Shown one piece after another: positions 1-7,923 of a stretch of DNA of 44,462 nucleotides (position 1 is the first letter of the stretch; the number at the start of each line of letters is the position of its first letter). Source of the stretch: Bacteroidales bacterium (lineage in GTDB: Bacteria > Bacteroidota > Bacteroidia > Bacteroidales > 4484-276). Position numbers and translations under genes: made by a program. The stretch covers positions 1 to 44,462 of the forward strand of contig DASRND010000018.1 of the NCBI GenBank assembly GCA_035647615.1. Reading direction: 5' to 3'. Below the pieces are notes generated by a model. That model searched no databases, had not been told where the DNA came from, and saw only the letters and a program-made list of their open reading frames with translations.

Positions 1-130
1 TGGATGCTTTGTAGAAATGCATCGCATAAAAAATACATCCTTGATAGTAAGATTTACCACAAGAACTTGAATTTGTATTTCTAATTATATTATTTACTGC
101 CGCATAGTACGACAAAGGTAAAAAATAAAT
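1..130. other. Left edge, no gene supported
   Basis: No gene can be supported here. On the minus strand a TACCTTTG box (113-120) fits the Bacteroidota -7 consensus TAnnTTTG, but no -33 TTTG lies 19-21 bases upstream. The minus-strand frame following the ATPase stop stays open to the window edge, without a convincing start codon or a recognisable family. It could be the beginning of a gene that continues outside the window. Confidence 0.3.
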
Positions 131-1618
131 TTAATAATCAGGGTCTTTTATTGGTGATAAAAGATTGTTGTATAATTTTCGAACTTCTTTAAAAGAACCT
201 AAAGGAAGTATTCTAAGCTTGTTGTTTTCAATCTCATTTTTAAAAATTATCTCAAAATATATTTTTTCTGAAAGACCTTCACATACTAACCAATTATATG
301 GCTCTTCTTTTAGAATGGAAAATAAGATTGATTGGACTAGGTCGTTGTAACTCTTTATATTATAATCAATAGGTAAAGGTCCTTTAGATTTTTTCTTATC
401 TTGAGTAATTGTTTCTCTGTAATTGTATAGATTGAAAAAATCTGCTGACGTTTCATTTGAAGTGTTTTTTCTGATCGAAGTAGCACTTCCATTTAAAACA
501 ATAGGTAAGAATCCATACCAATGTGTTGATACAATAATTTGATGTTTGTTCTTGCTTAAACTAAATAATTTCTCAAATTGGTCATAACAAGCTGAAATAT
601 GTAAAGAAGCTTCGGGCTCGTCTACTGCCAAAATTATATTAGAATCAGTGTTTTGATTATTGAAAAGAAAAGAATATGCAACATCTATAAGAGCTTTTCT
701 TTTTTCGCCTGAGCTCAATTCACTTACAGGAATTAATTTTGTCCCAGTTTTCGGCTTTTTATTTAGAACTTTTATAGAAAAATAAGCTTCTATTATTTTA
801 GAGACTAGGTCGGGCATTGTAAGGCTATTTTTATGATAACCTTTATATTCATACTCTTCCAAAATACTTTCCACATCTTTAACAAAACTATTTAAATCCT
901 TATTAATCTGTCTTAGGGTGCCAGGTCTAATAGCTTTTACAATTTCATCTTGTATGTTTTTATCCATTAGTTTCTGCATTTCTACAGTTTCTAATTTGGT
1001 ATAAGTAAAGACATCCGTTTCAACAGGTATATATAAATAAGAATAATGAGAAATTAAGTAGTCATAAAATCCTTTGAAGTAATTCTGAATTTCTTCGTCA
1101 CTAGATTTAATAGCGGGGCTTTCCCCAACAAAATCTATATAATTTTGATAACCACCAAAGTATATTGAGTTGTCGTTATGTTTTTTACCTACAATTAGTA
1201 AAAAGTAATCTTCTTTATTGTAAGATTTTTTTAACTCTGACTTATGGCTATTAAATTCAGAGGAACTTTTAGACTTGGTTTTTAAGTTATTATTCCAAAT
1301 AAAATTTGAAAGCTTTTCAGCTTTCTCATAAAGTTCTTGGTCTGCTGTTTTTGTGTTTTTTAATTTGCTTTTTTTAATCAAAAATACTGGTGCGATATAA
1401 GGGAAGTTATCGCCACCAACGCCTTCATTCTTAGCTTCATTGTTAATAGGCCAATCGTTATTCTTTTTGTTTAAGATACAATCAATTGCTTCTAAAACAG
1501 AACTTTTTCCAACACCATTTTCTCCTATTAAACTAGAAAATCCAACTCCTTCTGAAATTGGAATAAAGGTAATTCCCTTATAAATTTTGAAATGTCTTAG
1601 AAATATTGATGTTATCAT
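131..1618 (-). CDS. AAA ATPase, OLD/RecF-like, probably truncated in TOPRIM
   Basis: This is an ABC-type ATPase of the OLD/AAA_21 kind found in phage-defence and DNA-repair proteins. Visible motifs are Walker A GENGVGKSS (about residues 32-40), ABC signature LSSGEKRK (about 301-308), Walker B IILAVDEPE (about 324-332) and the H-loop IVSTHW. Near residue 444, CEGLSEKIYFE looks like the first, glutamate-containing motif of a TOPRIM nuclease domain. The protein stops about 50 residues later, after LLSPIKDPDY, before the acidic DxD motif such domains need. None of the three minus-strand frames in 1-130 restores that motif, so I infer a truncated protein able to bind ATP but lacking a complete nuclease. 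The gene is clearly more AT-rich than the host genes from 3.5 kb on, which suggests transfer. It sits downstream of the integrase on the same strand, with a 146-base gap. A naturally short family member remains possible. Confidence 0.75.
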   Translation of the reverse strand: MITSIFLRHFKIYKGITFIPISEGVGFSSLIGENGVGKSSVLEAIDCILNKKNNDWPINNEAKNEGVGGDNFPYIAPVFLIKKSKLKNTKTADQELYEKAEKLSNFIWNNNLKTKSKSSSEFNSHKSELKKSYNKEDYFLLIVGKKHNDNSIYFGGYQNYIDFVGESPAIKSSDEEIQNYFKGFYDYLISHYSYLYIPVETDVFTYTKLETVEMQKLMDKNIQDEIVKAIRPGTLRQINKDLNSFVKDVESILEEYEYKGYHKNSLTMPDLVSKIIEAYFSIKVLNKKPKTGTKLIPVSELSSGEKRKALIDVAYSFLFNNQNTDSNIILAVDEPEASLHISACYDQFEKLFSLSKNKHQIIVSTHWYGFLPIVLNGSATSIRKNTSNETSADFFNLYNYRETITQDKKKSKGPLPIDYNIKSYNDLVQSILFSILKEEPYNWLVCEGLSEKIYFEIIFKNEIENNKLRILPLGSFKEVRKLYNNLLSPIKDPDY

Positions 1619-1764
1619 TTAGTTTTTTTTAATTAGGCACAACTTGTTTTTATGACCCCTTCCTGTCTTTTAACTGTTGCTTAATTGGTACAGTATGAAG
1701 ACATTTTGTCTTTTTACTGAAGGTGCCCTTTATTATTTGTTTTTGTTTCATTCGTCAAAATTAA

Positions 1765-3162
1765 TTAAATTTCCAAATCGTCCAAAAGATTACGCATTTT
1801 TTTTATACTATTACGGCTTACCCGGGTGTAAATCTCAGTAGTTTTGCTGGAGGCGTGACCCAGAGCTTCCTGTATCAGACGTAGCTCGGTTCCCTTTTCC
1901 ATGTGATGGGTGGCAAAAGTGTGCCTTAACATGTGGGGCGTAACTTTGCGCTTGAGGCCTGCTTTTTCAGATAGTCGTTCTATAATTTTGGCAATGCTGG
2001 TTCCGGAATATGTTCCCCCGCCTTGTCCCTCAATAAGATATTCGCCCGGTGAATAATTTTTCTGGTACTCTTTCATGTCTTCAATCAATCTTTTGCCGGG
2101 ATTAATGGGTCGGTATTTACCTCCCTTGCCTTTTACGAAAATCAACTCCCGGTCGATGTTCACATCTTCGGTTTTTAAAGTACATACCTCATTTCTGCGC
2201 AGGCCACAGCCATACATGAGTTTCAAAACGATTTGATGTTTTTGATTGTGGCACTGCTTGTAGATTTTGATAAATTCTTCTTCGGATAGTACTTTGGGTA
2301 ATGGCCGTTTTTGCTTAGGTCGTGGAATGGCCTCAGCATGTAAATCGATGTTGTAAACAATGCGATAATAATTTTGTAATGCTGATAATGCCAGATTCTG
2401 TGAAGTTTTTCCGTATCCTCTGTTCAACACTTCTTCGTGTAAAAAACGCTTTACCATTTCGCCAGGATTATTATCGATCTCTGCACCGCGGTTTACAGTT
2501 AAAAACCATTTTACGTACCAAGCATATTGTTTCATGGTGCTCGCAGCCTTGTTTTCGAGCTGCATGTGCCTGATAAATTTTTTATTTGGCATTACAGGAT
2601 TTACAAGTTTTGGCGTTTTAACTTGTGTCCGTTTCTTCCCCTCTGCAATTTTAAATTCGAGCTTTAACCCTGATTCCTGCAATAATGCCCTAAGTTGCTC
2701 ACGATTTTCTTCTGTGTCGATTGCCGACCATTGCTTTAGTTTAGGATGCCACCAGGCTCCCTCCAGTTTTTTAAATTGTTCTTTTAATGCAAAGGGCAAG
2801 GCCAAATAGAATGTTTTTTCCTTTTCATTACACAAAACATCAACATACTTATCCTCATCACTTTTTGTGGATGCATTGCTGCTACTATTACTGGTGATCT
2901 CCATTGCGCCCTTGTCAGAAAGAATTTTATCATTTTCGATGGCTGAATAGTCCACCCAAGCCACATCCTTTAGAGCCTCAAAAACTTCATTCAAACTAAA
3001 TCCTTCACGGGGAATGTACCAAAACCCTTGGCTCTGGCTCCAGGCAGCTCCTTTGAGCGTTTTTACTTTGCTGATGAGGCCGTAATCCTTCTCAAAACGC
3101 AGGCTTACCACAGGTTTGCCGTGGTGGGTGTGGTTAGCCAATGTGATGACAGGATTCCTCAT
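1765..3162 (-). CDS. Tyrosine recombinase / integrase
   Basis: Site-specific tyrosine recombinase of the phage-integrase (XerC/D-like) family, 465 residues. The C-terminal catalytic domain has the full set: Arg in GCGLRRNEV (about 319), Lys in KGKGGKYRPI (about 344), HxxR in PHMLRHTFATH (about 408), His in LGHASSKTTE (about 434) and the nucleophilic Tyr in IYTRVS (about 443). A SAM-like core-binding domain precedes it (about 195-285: MKQYAWYVKWFLTVN and following). The first 170 residues are an extension holding two similar segments (GAAWSQSQGFWYIP near 39 and GAWWHPKLKQWSAI near 135), probably a duplicated module; similar extensions occur in Bacteroidota integrases. It reads towards the ATPase and has a direct-repeat block immediately upstream. 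It most likely integrates or resolves a small element; no attachment duplication could be confirmed inside the window. Confidence 0.9.
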   Translation of the reverse strand: MRNPVITLANHTHHGKPVVSLRFEKDYGLISKVKTLKGAAWSQSQGFWYIPREGFSLNEVFEALKDVAWVDYSAIENDKILSDKGAMEITSNSSSNASTKSDEDKYVDVLCNEKEKTFYLALPFALKEQFKKLEGAWWHPKLKQWSAIDTEENREQLRALLQESGLKLEFKIAEGKKRTQVKTPKLVNPVMPNKKFIRHMQLENKAASTMKQYAWYVKWFLTVNRGAEIDNNPGEMVKRFLHEEVLNRGYGKTSQNLALSALQNYYRIVYNIDLHAEAIPRPKQKRPLPKVLSEEEFIKIYKQCHNQKHQIVLKLMYGCGLRRNEVCTLKTEDVNIDRELIFVKGKGGKYRPINPGKRLIEDMKEYQKNYSPGEYLIEGQGGGTYSGTSIAKIIERLSEKAGLKRKVTPHMLRHTFATHHMEKGTELRLIQEALGHASSKTTEIYTRVSRNSIKKMRNLLDDLEI

Positions 3163-3197
3163 TTGACTTTTTAATTTAATTGCGCGGTAAATGTACT

Positions 3198-3342
3198 ACT
3201 ATTTCATCTGGAATGATTATAAATTGCGTGGCGCATGGCGCAAGGAGCAATGGAGCAAGGTGCATGATAATCTCTCATAAACTGCGTGGCGCATGGCGCA
3301 ATTGAGCAAGGTGCGTGACAATCTCACTATTTCATTTGGAAT
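3198..3342. repeat. Direct-repeat block upstream of integrase
   Basis: A 17-base unit ACTATTTCATcTGGAAT occurs at 3198-3214 and again, with one change, at 3326-3342. Between them the 19-mer TGCGTGGCGCATGGCGCAA occurs at 3225-3243 and 3283-3301, each followed by an AGCAAGGTGC-type segment. The layout is a nested imperfect duplication of about 58 bases. It lies 36 bases upstream of the integrase start, where recombinase arm-binding sites, an att site or an autoregulatory operator would be expected. The function is inferred from position only. Confidence 0.6.
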
Positions 3343-3528
3343 TCTAAATTTTAGATATTATGGTCACAGCAGGAGTTGGTGGTGGATGATTTAGATGTTA
3401 TCAAATGCTTCAAATAGCCACTTTTTATTAACCTCATCCTTTTGCCTCATCTCCAAAAGCCGGGTTGAACATCCCCGCCAGGCGTCTGTTATTGCTTTTT
3501 AATAAAAAGCTCCGTCTTTCCGGAGTGA

Positions 3529-3536
3529 TAATTTTG
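3529..3536 (+). promoter_or_regulatory. Candidate -7 box for the reductase gene
   Basis: TAATTTTG fits the Bacteroidota -7 consensus TAnnTTTG, and its last base is the first base of a possible GTG start at 3536. If the box is used, transcription begins near 3543 and the ATG at 3554 is the start. No good -33 TTTG is seen at the usual spacing. Confidence 0.4.
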
Positions 3537-3553
3537 TGAACTTAATTTTAGAC

Positions 3554-4231
3554 ATGACACAACTGACAACCAAAATACCAACAGCCACCAAAGCCATTAC
3601 CCTTCAGGAAATCAGAAACCTTACGCCCGCCGCCTACGTGCTGCGGTTCGACCGGCATCAGCGAGACTTCCTTGCCGGTCAGCATGTAATTCTTGGCATT
3701 AAAGACGAAAACAACGCCCGCGAATATTCCGTTTACAGCGGCGAGAACGACCCATATTTTGAAGTACTCGTCAAGGAGGTCCTGGAAGGTGATGTGAGCC
3801 GCCGCCTGAAAAAACTCAAGCCCGGCTCGCAATTGCAGATGGATGGACCTCTCGGTTTTTTTACATTAAAACCCGAAGAAATCGATACAACACGCTTTAT
3901 GTTTATCGCCAGCGGAACGGGCATTGCACCCTTCCGCAGCTTTGTGCGCAGCTATCCGCAGCTCGACTACACGCTTCTGCATGGCGTTAGATTTAGTAAT
4001 GAAGCGTACGAACGAGAGCAATACAATCCCGATCGCTATATTCTGTGCACTACAGGCGATACCACGGGAAAATTCCACGGACGTGTGACGGATTACCTGC
4101 GCCATGCCACCATCGATACTTCCACACATTATTACCTTTGTGGCAACGTAAAGATGATCCATGAAGCTTTTGAGATTCTTGCGCAAAAAGGTGTGGCTAC
4201 CGAAAACATGCACGCCGAGGTCTATTTTTAA
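3554..4231 (+). CDS. Ferredoxin-NADP reductase-like FAD oxidoreductase
   Basis: A compact FNR-superfamily flavoprotein of 225 residues. It has an FAD-binding beta-barrel with the REYSVYSG motif (RxYSxxS type), an NAD(P)-binding half beginning MFIASGTGIAPFRSF (GTGxxP motif), then YYLCGNVKMIHEAF and the C-terminal HAEVYF. It would move electrons between NAD(P)H and an iron-sulfur protein or flavodoxin in the cytoplasm; there is no signal peptide or fused ferredoxin domain. I chose the ATG at 3554 rather than the GTG at 3536 because the GTG overlaps a -7-like box. The gene stands alone, 135 bases ahead of the MiaB-type gene. A hairpin with GGATTT/AAATCC arms (4325-4341) followed by TTTT lies in that gap and could terminate it. 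The redox partner cannot be read from the sequence. Confidence 0.85.
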   Translation: MTQLTTKIPTATKAITLQEIRNLTPAAYVLRFDRHQRDFLAGQHVILGIKDENNAREYSVYSGENDPYFEVLVKEVLEGDVSRRLKKLKPGSQLQMDGPLGFFTLKPEEIDTTRFMFIASGTGIAPFRSFVRSYPQLDYTLLHGVRFSNEAYEREQYNPDRYILCTTGDTTGKFHGRVTDYLRHATIDTSTHYYLCGNVKMIHEAFEILAQKGVATENMHAEVYF

Positions 4232-4366
4232 TGGCCTGTGCGCTATCGATTTCTTTTTTAATAAATAAATAAGCAGCAACAGGATGACGAAATTCGTTGT
4301 GATAATTTTTTAGATCATGCTTACGGATTTCATTGAAATCCTTTTAAAATTTAAAACTTTTGTAAG

Positions 4367-5725
4367 ATGAAATATCATCTGATCACCCTCGGATGCCAAA
4401 TGAATATGTCGGACAGCGAACGGGTGCGCACCATCATCGAAACGCAAACCGGCTATCAGTGGACCGACAACGAAGAAGAAGCCAATCTGGTGGGAATTTT
4501 AGCTTGCTCAGTGCGCCAGAAGGCCATCGACAAGGTGTACTCGCGCATCACACGTTGGAACAAATGGAAGAGCCATCGCAACCTGATCACTTTTATATCT
4601 GGGTGTATCCTGCCCGCCGATATGGAGAAATTCCTGAAACTTTTCGACATCGTTTTCAGGATGAGTGAACTGGAAAAATTGCCCGAGATGATTCGTCACT
4701 ATGGCGTAGTGACGCCCGCCTCCCTTTTTGGCGACCTGAAACGAATGCCTTCCAACGATAGCATCGACGAGTTTTGGCGCATCACGCCACACTATAGCTC
4801 CGACTTCGAAGCTTTTGTTCCCATACAAAACGGATGCGATAAGTTTTGCACATTTTGCGCGGTGCCCTACACCCGTGGACGTGAGGTGTCGCGCCCTTCC
4901 GACGAGATAATCCAGGAGGTGCAGCAACTGGTGGAGCAGGGTTATAAATCCATTACTTTGCTGGGGCAAAATGTAAATTCGTATGGCTTGGATAAAAAAG
5001 GTGAAGAGCTTTCGTTTCCACAACTGCTCGAAGCGGTGGGCAAAATGGGGGCGGAGTCGGGCCGCGAGTTCTGGGTCTATTTCACTTCACCGCATCCGCG
5101 CGACATGAGCGACGAAGTGGTGGAGATGGTTTCGCGCTACCGCTGTCTGGCAAAGCAGTTTCACCTTCCGGTACAGAGTGGCGACGACAAAGTGCTCATC
5201 CACATGAACCGCAAGCATACCGTTGAAAAATACCGCCAGATCATTCATTCGATCCATCGGATAATTCCCGAAGCCACCATTTTCACCGACATCATCACCG
5301 GCTTTTCCGGCGAAACGGAAGAGCAGCATGAAAGCACACGCCGCATCATGGAGGAGTTCAAATACAACATGGCTTACATTGCGCAATATTCGCCCCGGCC
5401 GGGTGCGGCAAGCTCCCGTTGGGCCGACGATATCGAGCCAGACATCAAACGCCGTCGCTACCACGAGCTGAGCAGCGATTTGCGAAAGCATGCATTGGTG
5501 CACAACAAAAATATGGTCGGGAAAAGTTACCGTGTGCTGGTGGTTGGTCACGACCGCAAACCAGGATTCCTTTCGGCGCTGACCGAAGGAAAAATCGTGT
5601 GTCGCTTTGCCGCTCTGGATGAAACACTCATTGGTAACTTCACCGACATTAAAATCACCAGCGCCACCGACTTCTCGGTAGAGGGCGAGCGCGTGGCCGT
5701 GGCCGAATTAGCAACAGGGAAATAG
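4367..5725 (+). CDS. miaB: MiaB-type tRNA methylthiotransferase (radical SAM)
   Basis: Radical-SAM methylthiotransferase, 452 residues. Cys10 (ITLGCQMN), Cys47 (LACSVRQ) and Cys80 (SGCILPAD) are the three UPF0004-domain cysteines that hold the auxiliary [4Fe-4S] cluster. CDKFCTFC near 157-164 is the radical-SAM CxxxCxxC motif, followed by PYTRGRE. The last 65 residues fit a TRAM RNA-binding domain. MiaB converts i6A37 of tRNA to ms2i6A37. The match is to the MiaB branch (LLGQNVNSYG) rather than RimO, but SGCILPAD replaces the usual GCMAER-like segment and LACS the usual NTCS, so it is a divergent member. The next genes are a toxin-antitoxin pair and then mtaB on the same strand, so the two methylthiotransferases may once have been direct neighbours. 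Confidence 0.8.
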   Translation: MKYHLITLGCQMNMSDSERVRTIIETQTGYQWTDNEEEANLVGILACSVRQKAIDKVYSRITRWNKWKSHRNLITFISGCILPADMEKFLKLFDIVFRMSELEKLPEMIRHYGVVTPASLFGDLKRMPSNDSIDEFWRITPHYSSDFEAFVPIQNGCDKFCTFCAVPYTRGREVSRPSDEIIQEVQQLVEQGYKSITLLGQNVNSYGLDKKGEELSFPQLLEAVGKMGAESGREFWVYFTSPHPRDMSDEVVEMVSRYRCLAKQFHLPVQSGDDKVLIHMNRKHTVEKYRQIIHSIHRIIPEATIFTDIITGFSGETEEQHESTRRIMEEFKYNMAYIAQYSPRPGAASSRWADDIEPDIKRRRYHELSSDLRKHALVHNKNMVGKSYRVLVVGHDRKPGFLSALTEGKIVCRFAALDETLIGNFTDIKITSATDFSVEGERVAVAELATGK

Positions 5726-5774
5726 GCGCTGCTTTAATGTCTATCAGTCATTTATTTGGTTGATCAAAATTTGA

Positions 5775-5782
5775 TATTTTTG
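5775..5782 (+). promoter_or_regulatory. Candidate -7 box upstream of mntA
   Basis: TATTTTTG matches TAnnTTTG and ends 4 bases before the mntA ATG. A TTTG lies upstream, but only about 16 bases away, shorter than the usual 19-21. If it is used, the mRNA would be leaderless or nearly so. Confidence 0.3.
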
Positions 5783-5786
5783 GACA

Positions 5787-6077
5787 ATGAAAACATTGCA
5801 AGAAATAAAAAACACTTTGAGTAGCCATAAAACCAGATTGTTTAGTGACTATCCGATAAAATCAATGGCAATTTTCGGTTCATATTCACAAAAAGCACAA
5901 AAAGACTCCAGTGATTTGGATATTTTGGTAGAGTTTTCAGACAGGATAGGAATAAGATTTGTTGATTTGGCTGATGATTTAGAAAAAATTACAGGTCTTA
6001 AAGTTGATTTAGTTTCTAAAAACGGAATTAAAGAAAAATACTTAAAGGCCATCAATTCAGACTTAATTTATGTCTAA
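5787..6077 (+). CDS. mntA: MntA-like nucleotidyltransferase antitoxin
   Basis: Minimal nucleotidyltransferase (MNT) of 96 residues. It has the canonical GSx10DxD motif: GS in IFGSYSQ, then exactly ten residues, then DLD in SSDLDILVEF. A third acidic position is likely in KVDLVSK. In characterised type VII systems, MntA silences its HEPN partner by adding AMP groups to the tyrosine next to the HEPN catalytic histidine. The gene overlaps the following hepT by 8 bases, as expected of a co-translated pair. Both genes are more AT-rich than the flanking methylthiotransferases, consistent with later acquisition. Length and motif are complete, so I expect it to be active. Confidence 0.88.
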   Translation: MKTLQEIKNTLSSHKTRLFSDYPIKSMAIFGSYSQKAQKDSSDLDILVEFSDRIGIRFVDLADDLEKITGLKVDLVSKNGIKEKYLKAINSDLIYV

Positions 6078-6420
6078 ACGTGATACCCTCCTGCTATTGG
6101 ACGATATGTTTCAATCTGCACAAAAAATAAAACGATACACAAAAGACCTTGATTTTCATAGGTTTTTGCTCGATGACAAAACGATGGATGCGGTTGTTCG
6201 CAATTTTGAAATAATTGGAGAAGCAGCAAATCGAATTGACGAGGATTTCAGAGATAAAAACCCGGAGATTGAATGGAATAGGATTCGTGGATTTCGTAAT
6301 AGAATAATTCATGAATATTTTGGGGTAGATTATGAAATAGTTTGGGAAATTATTGAGAGCTATTTAGATGATTTGATTGATTGGTTGGACACGATTGTGG
6401 ATAACAATAAAGTCTCATGA
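6070..6420 (+). CDS. hepT: HepT-like HEPN (DUF86) RNase toxin
   Basis: HEPN-domain protein of 116 residues from the DUF86/HepT family. The signature RNRIIHEY is a perfect Rx4HxY motif: Arg and His form the ribonuclease site and the Tyr is the residue MntA-type partners AMPylate. The mostly helical, acidic C-terminus ends with WEIIESYLDDLIDWLDTI, typical of the family. It overlaps mntA by 8 bases upstream. Its TGA stop overlaps the mtaB start codon as ATGA, so translation of mtaB is probably coupled to that of the toxin. All key residues are present. The RNA substrate cannot be deduced; family members studied so far cut tRNA or mRNA. Confidence 0.88.
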   Translation: MSKRDTLLLLDDMFQSAQKIKRYTKDLDFHRFLLDDKTMDAVVRNFEIIGEAANRIDEDFRDKNPEIEWNRIRGFRNRIIHEYFGVDYEIVWEIIESYLDDLIDWLDTIVDNNKVS

Positions 6421-7700
6421 AAAAGATAGCATTCAAAACACTTGGCTGCCGCCTCAATCAGTTTGAAACCGATTCGCTGGCTTCACGCTTTAGCAGCAAC
6501 GGCTATCAGGTGGTCGATTTTGAAGATACCGCGGACGTAGTGGTGGTCAACACCTGCACCGTTACCAACCAAAGCGACAGCAAATCAAACCAGGTGATCA
6601 GGCAGGCGGCCAAAAAACACGCAAATGCCATGCTCGTGGTGACGGGCTGCATGGTAAACAACCACCGCGAACAGCTCGAACAGCAGCAACCCAACGTTAC
6701 CTGGTTTGTGGATAATGAACACAAAAGTTCCATCTTCGAGCTTATCGACGGTCATTACAAAGGCGAAGTGGTGCATCCCGATAGCTTCGATCCGGCGCTA
6801 TTCAGTTATGAACCGGCGCGCGAAACTTTCCATACACGAAGCTGGATAAAAATTCAGGACGGCTGCGACAACTTCTGCACTTTTTGTATCATCCCACATG
6901 TGCGCGGTCGGGCCATCAGCCGTAAGCCGCAGGAAATCTACGACAACATCCGCCAGGTGGTGGAATTTGGGTATAAAGAAATCGTGCTCACCGGCGTCAA
7001 TATCGGGAGGTATGATTCCGAAGGTTTACGTTTTGAAGATCTTGTGGTTGGGATACTGGCGCTTCCGGGCGATTTCCGCTTGCGCATTGGCTCCATTGAG
7101 CCCGACGGCTTTGGCGACAAGTTGTTCGATCTTTTCGATCATCCCAAACTTACGCCTCACATGCACCTATGTCTGCAAAGTGGTTCCGACAAAATTTTGC
7201 TTGCCATGCGCCGCATGTATTCCGTTGCAGGCTTTCGCCAAATAGTTGAGAAGGTGCGTGCGCGTTATCCGCTTTTTAATTTTACCACCGACATCATCGT
7301 AGGGTTTCCGGGCGAAACGGAGCAGGAGTTTGAGGAGACAACCCAACTAATAAAAGAGCTAAACATTGGTCACGTCCATACTTTTAAATATTCCATACGT
7401 AAAAATACCCGCGCCGAGCGGATGCCCGATCATGTGAGTGAAAAAGAAAAAACCCATCGCAGCGAGCTATTGCGGCAAGTTTCTGAAATAGAAAAGCGGC
7501 GCTTTCGCGAATCACTCATTGGGAAACAACAACGGGTGTTGATAGAAAAAGTTGAAGATGGAATGGCGCAGGGATATGGCGAACTATACGTTCCGGTGCG
7601 GTTTCCCGCGCATCAGGCGCAGCCCAACACTTTCGTGGATGTGCAATTAATGTCTATAGAAGATAGCGACGACCCCGTGATGATTGGGCAGCGGGTTTAG
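6417..7700 (+). CDS. mtaB: MtaB-type tRNA t6A methylthiotransferase
   Basis: Radical-SAM methylthiotransferase of 427 residues, of the MtaB (YqeV) branch that makes ms2t6A37 in ANN-decoding tRNAs. Visible motifs are Cys11 in KTLGCRLNQFETD, the MtaB-like NTCTVTNQSD with Cys47, TGCMVN with Cys78, the radical-SAM CDNFCTFC near 150, PHVRGRA, and the substrate-site stretch LTGVNIGRY, which differs from the LLGQNVNSYG of MiaB. A C-terminal TRAM-like tail follows from about 365. The start overlaps the hepT stop by 4 bases. It ends a short plus-strand run and converges on the efflux operon across a palindromic repeat region. Confidence 0.88.
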   Translation: MKKIAFKTLGCRLNQFETDSLASRFSSNGYQVVDFEDTADVVVVNTCTVTNQSDSKSNQVIRQAAKKHANAMLVVTGCMVNNHREQLEQQQPNVTWFVDNEHKSSIFELIDGHYKGEVVHPDSFDPALFSYEPARETFHTRSWIKIQDGCDNFCTFCIIPHVRGRAISRKPQEIYDNIRQVVEFGYKEIVLTGVNIGRYDSEGLRFEDLVVGILALPGDFRLRIGSIEPDGFGDKLFDLFDHPKLTPHMHLCLQSGSDKILLAMRRMYSVAGFRQIVEKVRARYPLFNFTTDIIVGFPGETEQEFEETTQLIKELNIGHVHTFKYSIRKNTRAERMPDHVSEKEKTHRSELLRQVSEIEKRRFRESLIGKQQRVLIEKVEDGMAQGYGELYVPVRFPAHQAQPNTFVDVQLMSIEDSDDPVMIGQRV

Positions 7701-7797
7701 ATGTAGATTATTTTCAGGTTTTTAAAATTGAAATTTAATGTAACTTTTTGGCTACATAAATGAAGCTCAGAATATCACCTGTGCCTTTAGGTACAAG

Positions 7798-7896
7798 ATA
7801 TGGGTAGAAAAGTGGATGATGATAGAATGCCGTCCCGTATGGGACGGAATGCCTGGTTGTAACATTATTTCTACCCATATTGCATCCCGACGGGAT
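7798..7896. repeat. Composite palindromic repeat element
   Basis: In the gap between convergent genes, 13-base inverted repeats ATATGGGTAGAAA (7798-7810) and TTTCTACCCATAT (7868-7880) enclose a hairpin with arms CCGTCCC/GGGACGG and a 4-base loop (7830-7847). A third small palindrome, ATCCCG-A-CGGGAT, follows at 7884-7896. GTCCCG/CGGGAC palindromes of this kind recur between genes in many Bacteroidales and behave as REP- or MITE-like elements. It could also end transcription from both sides, although no T-run follows the hairpins. Confidence 0.75.
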
Positions 7897-7923
7897 ATTT
7901 AACAGAATTGAGATTTATCGGCT

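Noticed and set aside
4355-4362. AACTTTTG as -7 box of the MiaB-type gene
   Set aside because: Off the consensus at the first base and only 4 bases from the ATG. A TTG lies at reasonable spacing, but the evidence is too thin to list.
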